A stretch of DNA of 42,372 nucleotides from an uncultured Collinsella sp. (GTDB taxonomy: Bacteria > Actinomycetota > Coriobacteriia > Coriobacteriales > Coriobacteriaceae), in contig CABURV010000008.1 in the NCBI GenBank assembly GCA_902494035.1, positions 1 through 42,372 of the forward strand, read 5' to 3'. This document shows positions 34,357 through 42,372 of this stretch, piece after piece (the first letter of the stretch is position 1; every line of letters starts with the position of its first letter). The notes beneath the pieces were generated by a model. That model was not told the origin of the DNA, ran no database searches, and saw only the letters and a program-made list of their open reading frames with translations. A program made the translations under genes and the position numbers.

Positions 34357-35370
34357 TTACGCCATCGGGATGCGGTCGTGGTTGACTTGGCTGTAGAACA
34401 GGCGCTGAATCTCGGCGGCATCGCGTGACTGGCCGAGTGCCCACATGGTCTTGGCCACGAGCGTCTCGGTGGTCATGTCATCGCCGCGCAAAATACCCGG
34501 ATGATCGGCGTAGGCACGACCGACCTCATAAACACCCAGGTCAAGGCCCTCCTCGGGGACCTGCGTGGTCATAACGACGGTGCGACCCGAATCGACCCAG
34601 CGGAAAATTGCCTCTTGGAATGACTCGCCGGACTCGCCAAACTCGGGAATACCGCCAATGCCAAAGGTCTCAAGAATTACAGCATCGTAGCTATCGGCTA
34701 GGGCGTCCAGGATGCCCGGGTTCACGCCGGGCGTGAGCTTAAGGACAAACACACGCGGGTCAATACTGTCGTAGAAACGCACCGGGTTTTCGCCCTGATG
34801 GGTGCCGTGAAGCCCGTTGCGCACGATGCGGTCGTTGCGAATGTAGGCAATGGGCGGATAGTTGACGCTAATGAACGCGTTAAAGCTCATGGTGCGCTGC
34901 TTGCGGGCGCGCGTGCCGGCAATGGCGACGCCACCAAACACAATCGACACATCGTGCGAGTGCTCGTCGAGCGCATAGAGCAGGCTCTGGTACAGGTTGA
35001 GTTTGGCATCAGTAAAAGGGTTGCCCATGGGCTTTTGCGAGCCGGTGAGTACGATGGGCTTGGGGCTGTCCTGAATCAGATAGGAAAGTGCTGCCGCAGT
35101 ATAGCTCATGGTGTCGGTGCCGTGCAGAATCACGAAGCCGTCGTGGTCGGCATAGCCTTCGACGATGACGTCGCGGATACGCATCCAGTCACTGGGACGC
35201 ATGTTGGTGCTGTCGATGTTCATGGGCTGTACCACGTCGAGCTCGCAGAGGCCCGAGATCTCGGGGACGCTCTGGGCGAGCTCCTCACCGGTCAGGGCGG
35301 GGGAGAGACCGTTGCCGTCTTCGGTCGATGCGATGGTGCCGCCCGTGGCGATGAGAAGGATGCGCTTCAT
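34357..35370 (-). CDS. ansA: Type I L-asparaginase
   Basis: This 337-residue enzyme hydrolyses asparagine to aspartate and ammonia. The N-terminal MKRILLIATGGTIAST has the first catalytic Thr, ILHGTDTMSYTAAALSYL has the Thr-Asp pair, and IVLTGSQKPM has the catalytic Lys. There is no signal peptide, so it is the cytoplasmic type (AnsA) rather than the periplasmic one. The ATG at 35370 starts the family motif and has TAGGAAT upstream; the frame continues 24 codons further without support. It is divergent from guaA. Confidence 0.94.
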   Translation of the reverse strand: MKRILLIATGGTIASTEDGNGLSPALTGEELAQSVPEISGLCELDVVQPMNIDSTNMRPSDWMRIRDVIVEGYADHDGFVILHGTDTMSYTAAALSYLIQDSPKPIVLTGSQKPMGNPFTDAKLNLYQSLLYALDEHSHDVSIVFGGVAIAGTRARKQRTMSFNAFISVNYPPIAYIRNDRIVRNGLHGTHQGENPVRFYDSIDPRVFVLKLTPGVNPGILDALADSYDAVILETFGIGGIPEFGESGESFQEAIFRWVDSGRTVVMTTQVPEEGLDLGVYEVGRAYADHPGILRGDDMTTETLVAKTMWALGQSRDAAEIQRLFYSQVNHDRIPMA

Positions 35371-35421
35371 GCTGGTATTCCTATCGTATTTGCCGCCGTA
35401 GAGGCGGAGTCGTTCGGCAGT

Positions 35422-35449
35422 ATTGTGGCACAGGGCGTCCAATGTTCAA
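35422..35449 (-). promoter_or_regulatory. Candidate promoter of ansA
   Basis: On the minus strand TTGAAC (35449-35444) and CACAAT (35427-35422) are 16 bp apart, 52 bases upstream of the ansA start. Confidence 0.4.
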
Positions 35450-35637
35450 ACGTATTACATCATCTGTAACGTTTGGTAACACTTCAATTGCCGTCAAATA
35501 GGGGCCCAGGTCGTGCGTTTGCCGTGCGCTGATGGCTGCGAGGGACGAGAAACCCCATATAACGTGTACACTATGGAAGTTATTTTCGTTCATTCACGCG
35601 GGTGGGCACCGGCTCCCCGCCAACAAGAGGGGGAACC

Positions 35638-37236
35638 ATGGATCAAAAGGCTTCCGCAAAGGTCCTCGTACTCGACTTTGGTGCGCAGTACGGTCAGCTC
35701 ATTGCCCGTCGCGTCCGCGACCTCAACGTGTATTCCGAGATTGTCCCCTGCGACATCTCGGCCGACGAGATTCGCGAGATGAACGCCTCTGCGCTCATCC
35801 TTTCCGGCGGCCCGGCTTCCGTGTATGCCGAGGACGCTCCGTCCATCGACCCCGCCATCTTCGACCTGGGTCTTCCCGTCCTGGGCTTTTGCTACGGCCA
35901 TCAGATCACGGCTGTGACGCTCGGCGGCAAGGTCGGCCACTCCGAGGTGGGCGAGTACGGCCGCGCCACCATCACGCGCACGGCCGGCGCCAAGCTCTTT
36001 AACTCCACGCCCATGGAGCAGACCGTGTGGATGAGCCATCGCGACGCCGTGTCCGAGGTGCCCGAGGGCTTTACTGTTACCGCCAGCACCGACGTGTGCC
36101 CGGTTGCCGCTATGGAGTGCGTCGAGCGCAAGATCTTCACCACGCAGTTCCACCCCGAGGTCAAGCACTCCGAGTACGGTCAGCAGCTGCTGAGCAACTT
36201 CCTGTTTGAGATCTGCGGCCTGGAGCCCAACTGGAGCATGGACAACCTGGCCGAGACCATGACGGCCGAGTTCCGCGAGAAGGTCGGCGACGACCGCGTG
36301 ATTCTGGCCCTGTCCGGCGGTGTCGACTCCTCCGTCGTGGCTGCGCTGGGCGCCCGCGCCGTGGGCAAGCAGATGACCTGCGTGTTCATCAACCACGGTC
36401 TACTGCGCAAGGGCGAGCCCGAGCAGGTGGAGGAGGTCTTCACCAAGCAGTTCGACGTCGACTTTATCCATGTTCACGCCGAGGACCGCTATGCCGAGCT
36501 TTTGGCCGGTGTGACCGAGCCCGAGGAGAAGCGCCGCATCATCGGTACGCAGTTCTGGAAAGAGTTCTTCGCCGTGGCGCAGCAGCTCGAGACTGACGGC
36601 AAGCCGGTCAAGTACCTGGCTCAGGGCACCATCTATCCCGACATCATCGAGTCTGGCGCTCGCAAGACGGGCGGCAAGACGGCCACCATCAAGAGCCACC
36701 ACAACCTGATCCCGTTCCCCGAGGGCGTGCACTTCGACCTCATCGAGCCGCTCGACCACTTCTTTAAGGACGAGGTCCGCGCGCTTGGCTTGGCGCTCGG
36801 CCTGCCGGGTCACATCGTGTTCCGCCAGCCCTTCCCGGGCCCGGGTCTGGCCATCCGCATCATCGGTGCGGTCGACAAGGAGAAGCTCGAGATCCTCAAG
36901 AACGCCGACGCCATCGTGCGCGAGGAGCTCGATGCGTATAACCAGAAGCTTTTTGAGGAGACTGGCGACCGCAACTCCGAGCACAGCTGCTGGCAGTACT
37001 TCGCGGTGCTGCCCGACATCAAGTCTGTGGGCGTTATGGGCGACGAGCGCACCTATCAGCGCCCGATCATCCTGCGCGCCGTGGAGTCCAGTGACGCCAT
37101 GACCGCCGACTGGGCCAAGCTTCCCTATGAGGTGCTGGCCCGCATCTCCGGCCGCATCGTTGCCGAGGTCCCGGGTGCCAACCGCGTGTGCTACGACATC
37201 ACGTCCAAGCCGCCTGCGACGATAGAGTGGGAGTAG
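35638..37236 (+). CDS. guaA: GMP synthase (glutamine-hydrolysing)
   Basis: This 532-residue enzyme makes GMP from XMP, glutamine and ATP. The glutaminase domain has LSGGPASVY, GFCYGHQ with the nucleophile Cys near residue 86, and FHPEVKHSEYG with the His-Glu pair. The ATP pyrophosphatase domain begins at ILALSGGVDSSVVAALGARA. The C-terminal dimerisation domain has RQPFPGPGLAIRIIG and the end DITSKPPATIEWE. Length is slightly above E. coli GuaA (525). GAGGGGGAA precedes the ATG at 35638. No guanine riboswitch was recognised ahead of it. It is divergent from ansA. Confidence 0.97.
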   Translation: MDQKASAKVLVLDFGAQYGQLIARRVRDLNVYSEIVPCDISADEIREMNASALILSGGPASVYAEDAPSIDPAIFDLGLPVLGFCYGHQITAVTLGGKVGHSEVGEYGRATITRTAGAKLFNSTPMEQTVWMSHRDAVSEVPEGFTVTASTDVCPVAAMECVERKIFTTQFHPEVKHSEYGQQLLSNFLFEICGLEPNWSMDNLAETMTAEFREKVGDDRVILALSGGVDSSVVAALGARAVGKQMTCVFINHGLLRKGEPEQVEEVFTKQFDVDFIHVHAEDRYAELLAGVTEPEEKRRIIGTQFWKEFFAVAQQLETDGKPVKYLAQGTIYPDIIESGARKTGGKTATIKSHHNLIPFPEGVHFDLIEPLDHFFKDEVRALGLALGLPGHIVFRQPFPGPGLAIRIIGAVDKEKLEILKNADAIVREELDAYNQKLFEETGDRNSEHSCWQYFAVLPDIKSVGVMGDERTYQRPIILRAVESSDAMTADWAKLPYEVLARISGRIVAEVPGANRVCYDITSKPPATIEWE

Positions 37237-37257
37237 AACATATGTTCGATTCTATGC

Positions 37258-37304
37258 TATAATGTTTGCCAATGGGCGTGGCGTCTTCCGAAGCCGCGCC
37301 CATT
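37258..37304 (+). promoter_or_regulatory. TATAAT box followed by a terminator hairpin after guaA
   Basis: TATAAT at 37258-37263 lies 22 bases after the guaA stop, and a 12-bp stem with one G-U pair follows (37271-37282 with 37293-37304). The hairpin probably ends guaA. If the -10 is real, it would also place the hairpin in the 5' leader of the next gene. Confidence 0.5.
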
Positions 37305-37360
37305 ACTATATTTGGTCGGATATCGGCGGAAACCCGAGCTCAGGGAGGTATGTCGCGATA

Positions 37361-37992
37361 GTGTACGATTTCAAGAAGGAGTTCGGGGAGCTCTACAGGC
37401 CGCCTGACAAGCCGAGCATCCTGTCGTTCCGTCTATGAGCTACGTCGCCTTGCGGGGCAAGGGCAATCCCAATGCCGAAGGCGGCGAGTACCAGAACGCG
37501 TTGCCGCTGCTCTACGGCGTCGCTTATACCATCAAGATGTCGAAGAAGGGCCCGCGAGAGATCGAGGGCTATTTCGACTTCGTCGTGCCGCCGCTCGAGG
37601 ACTTCTGGTGGCAAGACCGCGCCGATGGCGGGATCGATAACGCGCGGAAGGACGACTTCAACTTCATCTCGTGCATCCGCCTGCCCGATTTCGTCACTCG
37701 CGAGGACTTCGACTGGGCCGCCTCGGAAGCTGCCACCAAGAAGAGGCTGGACTTCTCGGCGGTCGAGCTGCTGAGGGTCGACGAGGGCCTTTGCGCTCAG
37801 TGCATGCATACCGGGCCCTACGACGACGAGCCGGCGACCATAGACGCCATGCGCGCATTCGCGGCGGAACGGGGCTACGCCCCCGACTTCTCCGAAGCCC
37901 ATCTGCATCACGAGATCTATCTCTCCGACCCGCGCAAGTGCGCGCCGGGGAAGCTCAAGACCGTGATCCGTCATCCCATAAAGTTGATTTAG
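37361..37992 (+). pseudogene. GyrI-like small-molecule binding protein with a frameshift
   Basis: Two overlapping frames make one gene. From the GTG at 37361 the chain reads VYDFKKEFGELYRPPDKPSILSFRL and stops at 37438. From the overlapping ATG at 37435 it continues MSYVALRGKGNPNAEGGEYQNALPLLYGVAYTIKMSKKG to 37992. Family members have this whole sequence in one frame (YDFKKE, then PSI, then GKGNPN). Restoring one C in the run near 37429 gives PSILSFPSMSYVALRG, which fits. So a one-base deletion has broken the gene, unless the TGA/ATG overlap allows translational coupling. GyrI-like domains bind small ligands. AGGGAGG lies 12 bases before the GTG. Confidence 0.8.
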
Positions 37993-38152
37993 CGAAGCGA
38001 GTGACGCCGATCGCTCCGGCTTTTGGGGTTTATCAATTGGTAGTCCGCGTCGATCGAGCAAGCTGCCCTGCCTCCCGGCAGGTGCGTAATCCCCTTGGTC
38101 GATCCGTCTCGAGGTGCGCTCTTTGCTCATCTTGTGGCGTGGAGTTACGATA

Positions 38153-38190
38153 CTCCTAAAAGTGTAACCAGATTCGAGTTTTAGGAGCAG
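38153..38190 (+). promoter_or_regulatory. Inverted repeat covering the ribosome binding site of the ATPase gene
   Basis: ctcctaaaa (38153-38161) pairs with ttttaggag (38179-38187). The AGGAG of the second arm is the ribosome binding site of the TTG-initiated ATPase gene, so folding would hide it. This could equally be a DNA operator. Confidence 0.5.
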
Positions 38191-38193
38191 CTT

Positions 38194-39459
38194 TTGAAGG
38201 GTGGCAGACTCAGGAACCGCGATAGATACCTCGAGGAGGCGATGCTCTTCCGTGACACCGACCTCATCAAGGTGATCACGGGCGTGCGCAGGTGCGGCAA
38301 GTCGAGCCTTCTCGATCTAATTAGGATGGCCATCGAGTCTGAAGGAGTCGCTGGCCGCGGCTTTGTGAGCGTCAACCTGGAAAGCAAGGGTACGGGCATC
38401 AAGACGGAGGACCAGCTTTATGATTACGTTCGCGGGCGTCTGTCGGACAAGGGTCGCACCTACGTTTTCATAGACGAGCCCCAGAGAATCGATGGCTGGC
38501 AGGATGCGGTCAACGCAATGAGGGTCGACTTCGATTGCGACATCTACCTCACGGGCTCGAATGCGTATCTTCTCTCGAGCGAGCTGGCCACCTATCTCTC
38601 CGGGCGCTACGTAGAGGTAAAGATGCTGCCCCTGTCCTTCTCCGAGTTCGCCGACTTTTGCGGAATCGAGTTCGTATCGGGAACTTCGGTGGCTCTCACT
38701 CCCGAGGGGGATCCCGTTCTCTTCGACGACATGCTTACTCGTTACCTTGAGTACGGGGGCATGCCAGCCATCGCATCCCTCTCGACGACCCAGGCGCAGC
38801 ACTCGGCGTACATGTCCGGCGTCTACGAAGCCATCGCCGTGCGTGATATTGTCAACCGTGAGCGCGGGAAGGGCAAAAGTGCGGTGACTGACCCTTCCCT
38901 GCTGCGCCATGTGGCCGAATTCCTGGCGGACAACATCGGCAACGAGTGCTCGTCGAGTCGAATCGCCGGCGCGTTAACTTCTGCGGGGCCGAAGACCACG
39001 AACAAGACCGTTTCCTCGTATGTGGGTGCGCTTGAGGAGGCCTTCCTGTTCTATCGTGCCACGCGTTACGATTTGCACGGCAAGGCGCTCCTCAAGACGA
39101 ACCCAAAGGAGTACATCGTCGACACCGGCTTCAGGACCTGGATGGCCGGCTATAGGGTCACGGATAATGGCCGCCTGTTCGAGAACGCCGTGTATCTCCA
39201 GCTGCTCTACGAAGGATGGAGCGTGCATGTGGGCAAGCTCTATGGCAAGGAAGTCGACTTCGTTGCGACGAAGGACGGGCGCGTGCTCTACGTGCAGGCG
39301 ACTGACGAGATGTTCGCAAGCGAGACCAGGGAGCGAGAGATCGCCCCTCTGAAGTCGATACGAGACAACCACGAGAAGATCGTGGTCGTGAGGCAGGGTT
39401 CCTACGACACGGATATCGACGGCATCCGCATCGTGAGCGCGAGGGACTTTTTCCTCTAG
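38194..39459 (+). CDS. AAA_14/DUF4143-type ATP-binding protein
   Basis: This 421-residue protein has Walker A ITGVRRCGKSSLL (residues 28-40), Walker B TYVFIDEPQRIDGW (89-102), and the sensor YLTGSNAYLLSSELATYLSGR typical of AAA_14 ATPases. The C-terminal half is DUF4143: KTNPKEYIVDTGFRTWMAG, GRLFENAVYLQLLYEGW and VGKLYGKEVDFVATKDGRVLYVQAT, a PD-(D/E)XK-like fold with E, D and Q-x-T in place. The family is widespread, mostly in accessory DNA, with unknown role. The TTG start is supported by AGGAG. The gene lies just upstream of the nuclease-like gene at 39549. Confidence 0.85.
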   Translation: MKGGRLRNRDRYLEEAMLFRDTDLIKVITGVRRCGKSSLLDLIRMAIESEGVAGRGFVSVNLESKGTGIKTEDQLYDYVRGRLSDKGRTYVFIDEPQRIDGWQDAVNAMRVDFDCDIYLTGSNAYLLSSELATYLSGRYVEVKMLPLSFSEFADFCGIEFVSGTSVALTPEGDPVLFDDMLTRYLEYGGMPAIASLSTTQAQHSAYMSGVYEAIAVRDIVNRERGKGKSAVTDPSLLRHVAEFLADNIGNECSSSRIAGALTSAGPKTTNKTVSSYVGALEEAFLFYRATRYDLHGKALLKTNPKEYIVDTGFRTWMAGYRVTDNGRLFENAVYLQLLYEGWSVHVGKLYGKEVDFVATKDGRVLYVQATDEMFASETREREIAPLKSIRDNHEKIVVVRQGSYDTDIDGIRIVSARDFFL

Positions 39460-39548
39460 GGCCATGCGATTCATCGCGAGGCAGTTAGGTCAAGTGAGAA
39501 ACATGCCTGACATCGGTTTGCTGACGATCTAAAACAGTAAGGAGAAGC

Positions 39549-41297
39549 TTGGACAATCGCAAAATCGAGCAGAACGCGGTCAATGCTGTCAAGCAGGCTT
39601 TCGGCGATGTCGCTTGCGTCTATGCGTATATAGATGAGAACGACAAGACCGAATGCACCGACGGGCACCTGCAAGTCTACTCGTCTTCTTCCTTCACGAT
39701 TGAGACCGTTGAAGGCCAGTTGCCGCTTCAGGTCAAGGGGACCACTTCGAAAAGAAAATCGGACCGACCTAAGCGGCAAGTTCGAGTTTCAGACCTCAAG
39801 CACTATCTCAACATTGCTGGAGGCTGCATCTATTTTTACGTCTACTGTGGGAGCGAGGCTCGTTCAGCGGAGGTTTTCTACAGACTTTTGCTTCCCTATG
39901 ACCTAAAGAAGATTCTGGCCGATATTCCGGAGCAACAAGAGCGCATCTCTTTGCGTTTCGACCGGCTTCCATCAGACGCGGCGGAATTGACGCGGCTTGT
40001 CAGAAGGGCGGTCAAGGACAGAGCAAAGCAGCGAGCAGTTGCTGGCATCGCCCTCAAGACAATCGAGGAATTTAAGGACGCCGGCCTTTGCTTTGATGAG
40101 TGCGAGTTTGGAATCGAGCTGCTCGAGGGCGAGTCGCCCGCAAGCTTGGCTCCATACAGGAACGGGCTGTATATCTACGGGAAGAGCCCCTGGGGAGAGC
40201 TGTATCCCTTGAATAAGCTTGAAAACATAGTTGGCGTCGCGATTGGGTCTCGGCATGACGTCAGCTCTGGTGATGTTTCCCTAAATGCGGTGGTCATGGC
40301 CGGAGAAAATGAGAATGGCGAGCACGTTTTCTTCAGGGGTTTCGACATATGCCTCTCCACCAACACAATCACCCTCAGCGAGACCGGAACTCTTGTCGAG
40401 CGCATGGAAGAGTTGGCCCTCATGCGCGCATTGATGCAAACCGGTACGCTTTCCATAGACGGAAGCGGCTTTGCTCGCGGGTGCAAGTTGAGCGGAGGCG
40501 ACCTCGACGCCCTTGAGAGTCGATTGCAGTCGCTGGAGATTATCAAGCGGGTTGTCGACGCTCTTCATTACAAGCCAGAGCTCGACATCAGTGCGTTGAC
40601 CACTCAGGATTTAAGAAACATCGAGACAATTTACAAGGGATTGGTTGAGAACGCACCCCTCCACTACAAGGATCGGCAAAACGGATTCGGATATATCAAT
40701 CTGGGGAACCATCCGATTAAGCTCGTGTTTTACCAAGTATCTGAAGATATGTACCGAATGGTCGATGGGCTTCGACTGGATGACCTGACGGTCTCGGTGT
40801 TCTTCCGGGGCGAGGGGGATGCCCCCGTAGTCGTCGCGCCTCTGTTCGTCCAAACGATGCAGGACTATATGAGGCTTGCCAATATCGATGCCGAGGTGTT
40901 TGCCGCTACGTTGAAGCAGTATCCAGTCACCGAAGTTAGCTCTGCCTACGTCAACGACAAGATGCTTGAAATGCTATCAGCCTACGATCAAGATGCGTGC
41001 TGTAAGGAAGAGTTGCTGAAATGCTGCGAGATGACCGTAGACGCCCTGGAAGCTTTTGCGGATCGAGAGGCAACCCTGATAAATCGATATCAAATTGCCG
41101 CTCGAAAGCGAGATCTTACTAGCGAGGAGAAATCTGAGTTAATGGCAATCCAGCTGAATTCAGATAGTGCGCTGTCGAAAGCATGCGCAGCAGCCTTGCG
41201 CGGAGACTCGGACATGGCCTCTGCGCTCAGAGCGTCACTTGACGAAGAGGCACGAACGACGCTCGGCTCATGGCCGATCGGCCGTTTCTTCGCATAA
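39549..41297 (+). CDS. DUF4365-like (PD-(D/E)XK fold) protein with long unknown C-terminus
   Basis: The N-terminal 120 residues resemble DUF4365: IEQNAVNAVKQAF, then TECTDGHLQVYSS with Asp38, LPLQVKGTTSK with Gln61-x-Lys63, and SDLKHYLNIAGGCIYFYVY. Asp38 and QVK match the D...(D/E/Q)xK core of restriction-like nucleases. The remaining 460 residues have no family I can name and are mostly helical at the end (EALAD-type helices near 500-560). The TTG start has AAGGAG. A gene with a nuclease-like head and no usual partner, next to a small HEPN-like gene, fits a defence or toxin role. That role is inferred. Confidence 0.65.
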   Translation: MDNRKIEQNAVNAVKQAFGDVACVYAYIDENDKTECTDGHLQVYSSSSFTIETVEGQLPLQVKGTTSKRKSDRPKRQVRVSDLKHYLNIAGGCIYFYVYCGSEARSAEVFYRLLLPYDLKKILADIPEQQERISLRFDRLPSDAAELTRLVRRAVKDRAKQRAVAGIALKTIEEFKDAGLCFDECEFGIELLEGESPASLAPYRNGLYIYGKSPWGELYPLNKLENIVGVAIGSRHDVSSGDVSLNAVVMAGENENGEHVFFRGFDICLSTNTITLSETGTLVERMEELALMRALMQTGTLSIDGSGFARGCKLSGGDLDALESRLQSLEIIKRVVDALHYKPELDISALTTQDLRNIETIYKGLVENAPLHYKDRQNGFGYINLGNHPIKLVFYQVSEDMYRMVDGLRLDDLTVSVFFRGEGDAPVVVAPLFVQTMQDYMRLANIDAEVFAATLKQYPVTEVSSAYVNDKMLEMLSAYDQDACCKEELLKCCEMTVDALEAFADREATLINRYQIAARKRDLTSEEKSELMAIQLNSDSALSKACAAALRGDSDMASALRASLDEEARTTLGSWPIGRFFA

Positions 41298-41325
41298 GAC
41301 CGCATAGACTTTTTGAGGCATCGAA

Positions 41326-41910
41326 ATGAAGCTACTCGTCGAATCGATTAGAAATGCGGTTGAGAAAGACTGCCTTATCCCAGCTCTTATGTCTTCCCTT
41401 ACCATTCCCGACGCCATGGGGCAGCTTCTTTATCCCAATCTCGTCCTTCATAACGGGAAGAGAGCGGCGGGGCGGCAGTATGTGAAGTGGTTTGATGACT
41501 GGGCGGCAAACGACTTCTTGTTTTCGGGAGACCCCTCGAACGAAGGTGAAACGATTCCAGGTCAAGTCTTTAATGGGAAGATGTGCTGGAAGCTCCGGTG
41601 CTCCCTGTTGCATTCAGGCGACTACGATGTGTCGGTCGATGCTCCCGAGAAAGACGAGAGCTTCGACTACGACTACAAGTTCGAGCTTGTCCTCCACGGG
41701 TGCAACGCCCTCTGCTCTTCCTGGCCGTCGCCCAAGAGCGGGATGCGTGCGACTAAGGGCGTGACGTTCCGCGTTGATGCGGCGTCGCTCACGAGCTCGC
41801 TGTGCAACGCCGCGGAGGCCTGTCTTAAAGAAACGGGCGAAACGGTCAGCTACCCCAATCTGGAGTTATTCGACGTGGCTGCATGGGCGGATAGATTCAA
41901 TACTCGCTGA
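41326..41910 (+). CDS. Small protein with Rx4H motif (HEPN-like candidate)
   Basis: The 194-residue protein has SLTIPDAMGQLLYPN near the start, YVKWFDDWAANDFL, and KMCWKLRCSLLHSGDYDV. Arg91-Cys-Ser-Leu-Leu-His96 fits the Rx4-6H signature of HEPN ribonucleases, on a helix-like stretch. The rest (CNALCSSWPSPKSG, FRVDAASLTSSL) is not diagnostic. The gene starts 28 bases after the nuclease-like gene, so the two are probably one operon. GAGG lies eight bases before the ATG. An RNase role is inferred from one motif. Confidence 0.5.
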   Translation: MKLLVESIRNAVEKDCLIPALMSSLTIPDAMGQLLYPNLVLHNGKRAAGRQYVKWFDDWAANDFLFSGDPSNEGETIPGQVFNGKMCWKLRCSLLHSGDYDVSVDAPEKDESFDYDYKFELVLHGCNALCSSWPSPKSGMRATKGVTFRVDAASLTSSLCNAAEACLKETGETVSYPNLELFDVAAWADRFNTR

Positions 41911-42152
41911 GCCATCTCGTCAAACTCCTTGTGTGCTAAACGTTGGTGTTGGCGCCCCGGAAAAGGGGTGTGGCCAGCGCCTAGAATCTTCAGCTACCAC
42001 GCTGAGACGATAGGAGATGACCACATGGACACTATGGCGCACGAGGCGTCCGCGACGCCGTTGCTTGCGTTTCGCTATCGCTGCTCGAAGCGTGTCGCTT
42101 GGGGCCCTGGCCGGAGGAAAGACGACCGCTCCCTGCGAGACTGCGGAACCAC
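41911..42152 (+). other. Gap with a weak hairpin and a possible truncated ORF
   Basis: A nested hairpin (ggcgc 41951-41955 with gcgcc 41977-41981, inner cccc/gggg) may end the upstream operon. TAGGAG stands nine bases before an ATG at 42024 that opens MDTMAHEASATPLLAFRYRC, but the frame then runs into the opposite strand's gene and looks broken. It may be the start of a truncated gene. Confidence 0.35.
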
Positions 42153-42372
42153 CTATATCCGCTTGCTGCGGGCTTGCTTGAGCCAGTTCCTCTTGAAAGA
42201 GCCTATACCTCCGAAGAACTTGTTGTACGTCTCACCGTTCTCCTTGGCCTCGTACTTGACCAAGGCAAGTTCGATGGTGCAGAGGTAATCCGCCACTTGC
42301 TCGAGGCGGTAGTCGGTCATCGAGGTCTTGCGGCGTCGGACGACCCCTTTTGAGAGGACCTTGCCCACCGAG
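42153..42372 (-). CDS. Unknown small basic protein, 5' end open at the window edge
   Basis: On the minus strand a frame stays open from the window edge and ends at 42153. MTDYRLEQVADYLCTIELALVKYEAKENGETYNKFFGGIGSFKRNWLKQARSKRI is the likely core, starting at 42320, although no ribosome binding site is visible there and a GTG at 42368 or a start outside is possible. The residue pattern looks like a real protein with a basic C-terminus. I do not recognise it. Confidence 0.5.
   Translation of the reverse strand, partial: SVGKVLSKGVVRRRKTSMTDYRLEQVADYLCTIELALVKYEAKENGETYNKFFGGIGSFKRNWLKQARSKRI

Noticed and set aside
35371..35637. Guanine riboswitch ahead of guaA
   Set aside because: The paired loops and core bases of the purine riboswitch are not present.

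Overview
The window is high-GC, gene-dense chromosomal DNA that looks like a gut actinobacterium of the class Coriobacteriia, most probably Collinsella or a close relative. This rests on gene content: rplM-rpsI-glmM, a type III glutamine synthetase, a fused MurT/GatD protein, a methionine synthase whose activation domain is a separate protein, and an ATPase-BTAD regulator. It also rests on the tmRNA type. The genus is an inference and no search was possible.

Layout. 1-2575: 3' part of a metal P-type ATPase, a RelB-like/PIN toxin-antitoxin pair behind a palindromic operator, and a small unknown gene. 2700-3500: tmRNA, its terminator, an inverted copy of the tmRNA 3' end and a 62-bp tandem repeat array. 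3585-8588: patatin-like lipase, rplM-rpsI, glmM, a glucose-type EIIA and nagB, so amino-sugar metabolism is concentrated here. 8973-13411: a 999-residue ATPase-BTAD regulator, a YhbY-type RNA-binding protein and a methyltransferase. 13578-13709: a long inverted-repeat element. 13729-19430: a DUF711 protein and the metF / activation protein / metH operon. 19580-22660: a perfect 25-bp inverted repeat, type III glutamine synthetase, a 219-bp inverted-repeat element and a tRNA-Glu whose 3' end and terminator are duplicated.

22758-27097: a minus-strand operon of two TPR-like unknown proteins and the fused MurT-GatD enzyme that amidates lipid II. 27598-30650: iron alcohol dehydrogenase, glycerol dehydrogenase and a truncated glycerol dehydrogenase relative. 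30801-37236: a multi-cluster iron-sulfur protein, ychF, a DUF1648 membrane protein, a divergent Xre/unknown pair around a 24-bp palindrome, asparaginase and guaA. 37361-42372 is accessory in character: a frameshifted GyrI-like gene, an AAA_14/DUF4143 ATPase with a TTG start, a protein with a DUF4365-like PD-(D/E)XK motif next to a small protein with an Rx4H (HEPN-type) motif, then fragments to the window edge.

The best candidate for an undescribed system is the pair at 39549-41910 (nuclease-like plus HEPN-like), possibly with the ATPase just upstream. The best unexplained non-coding structures are the 62-bp tandem array, the two long inverted-repeat elements and the tRNA-Glu duplication.
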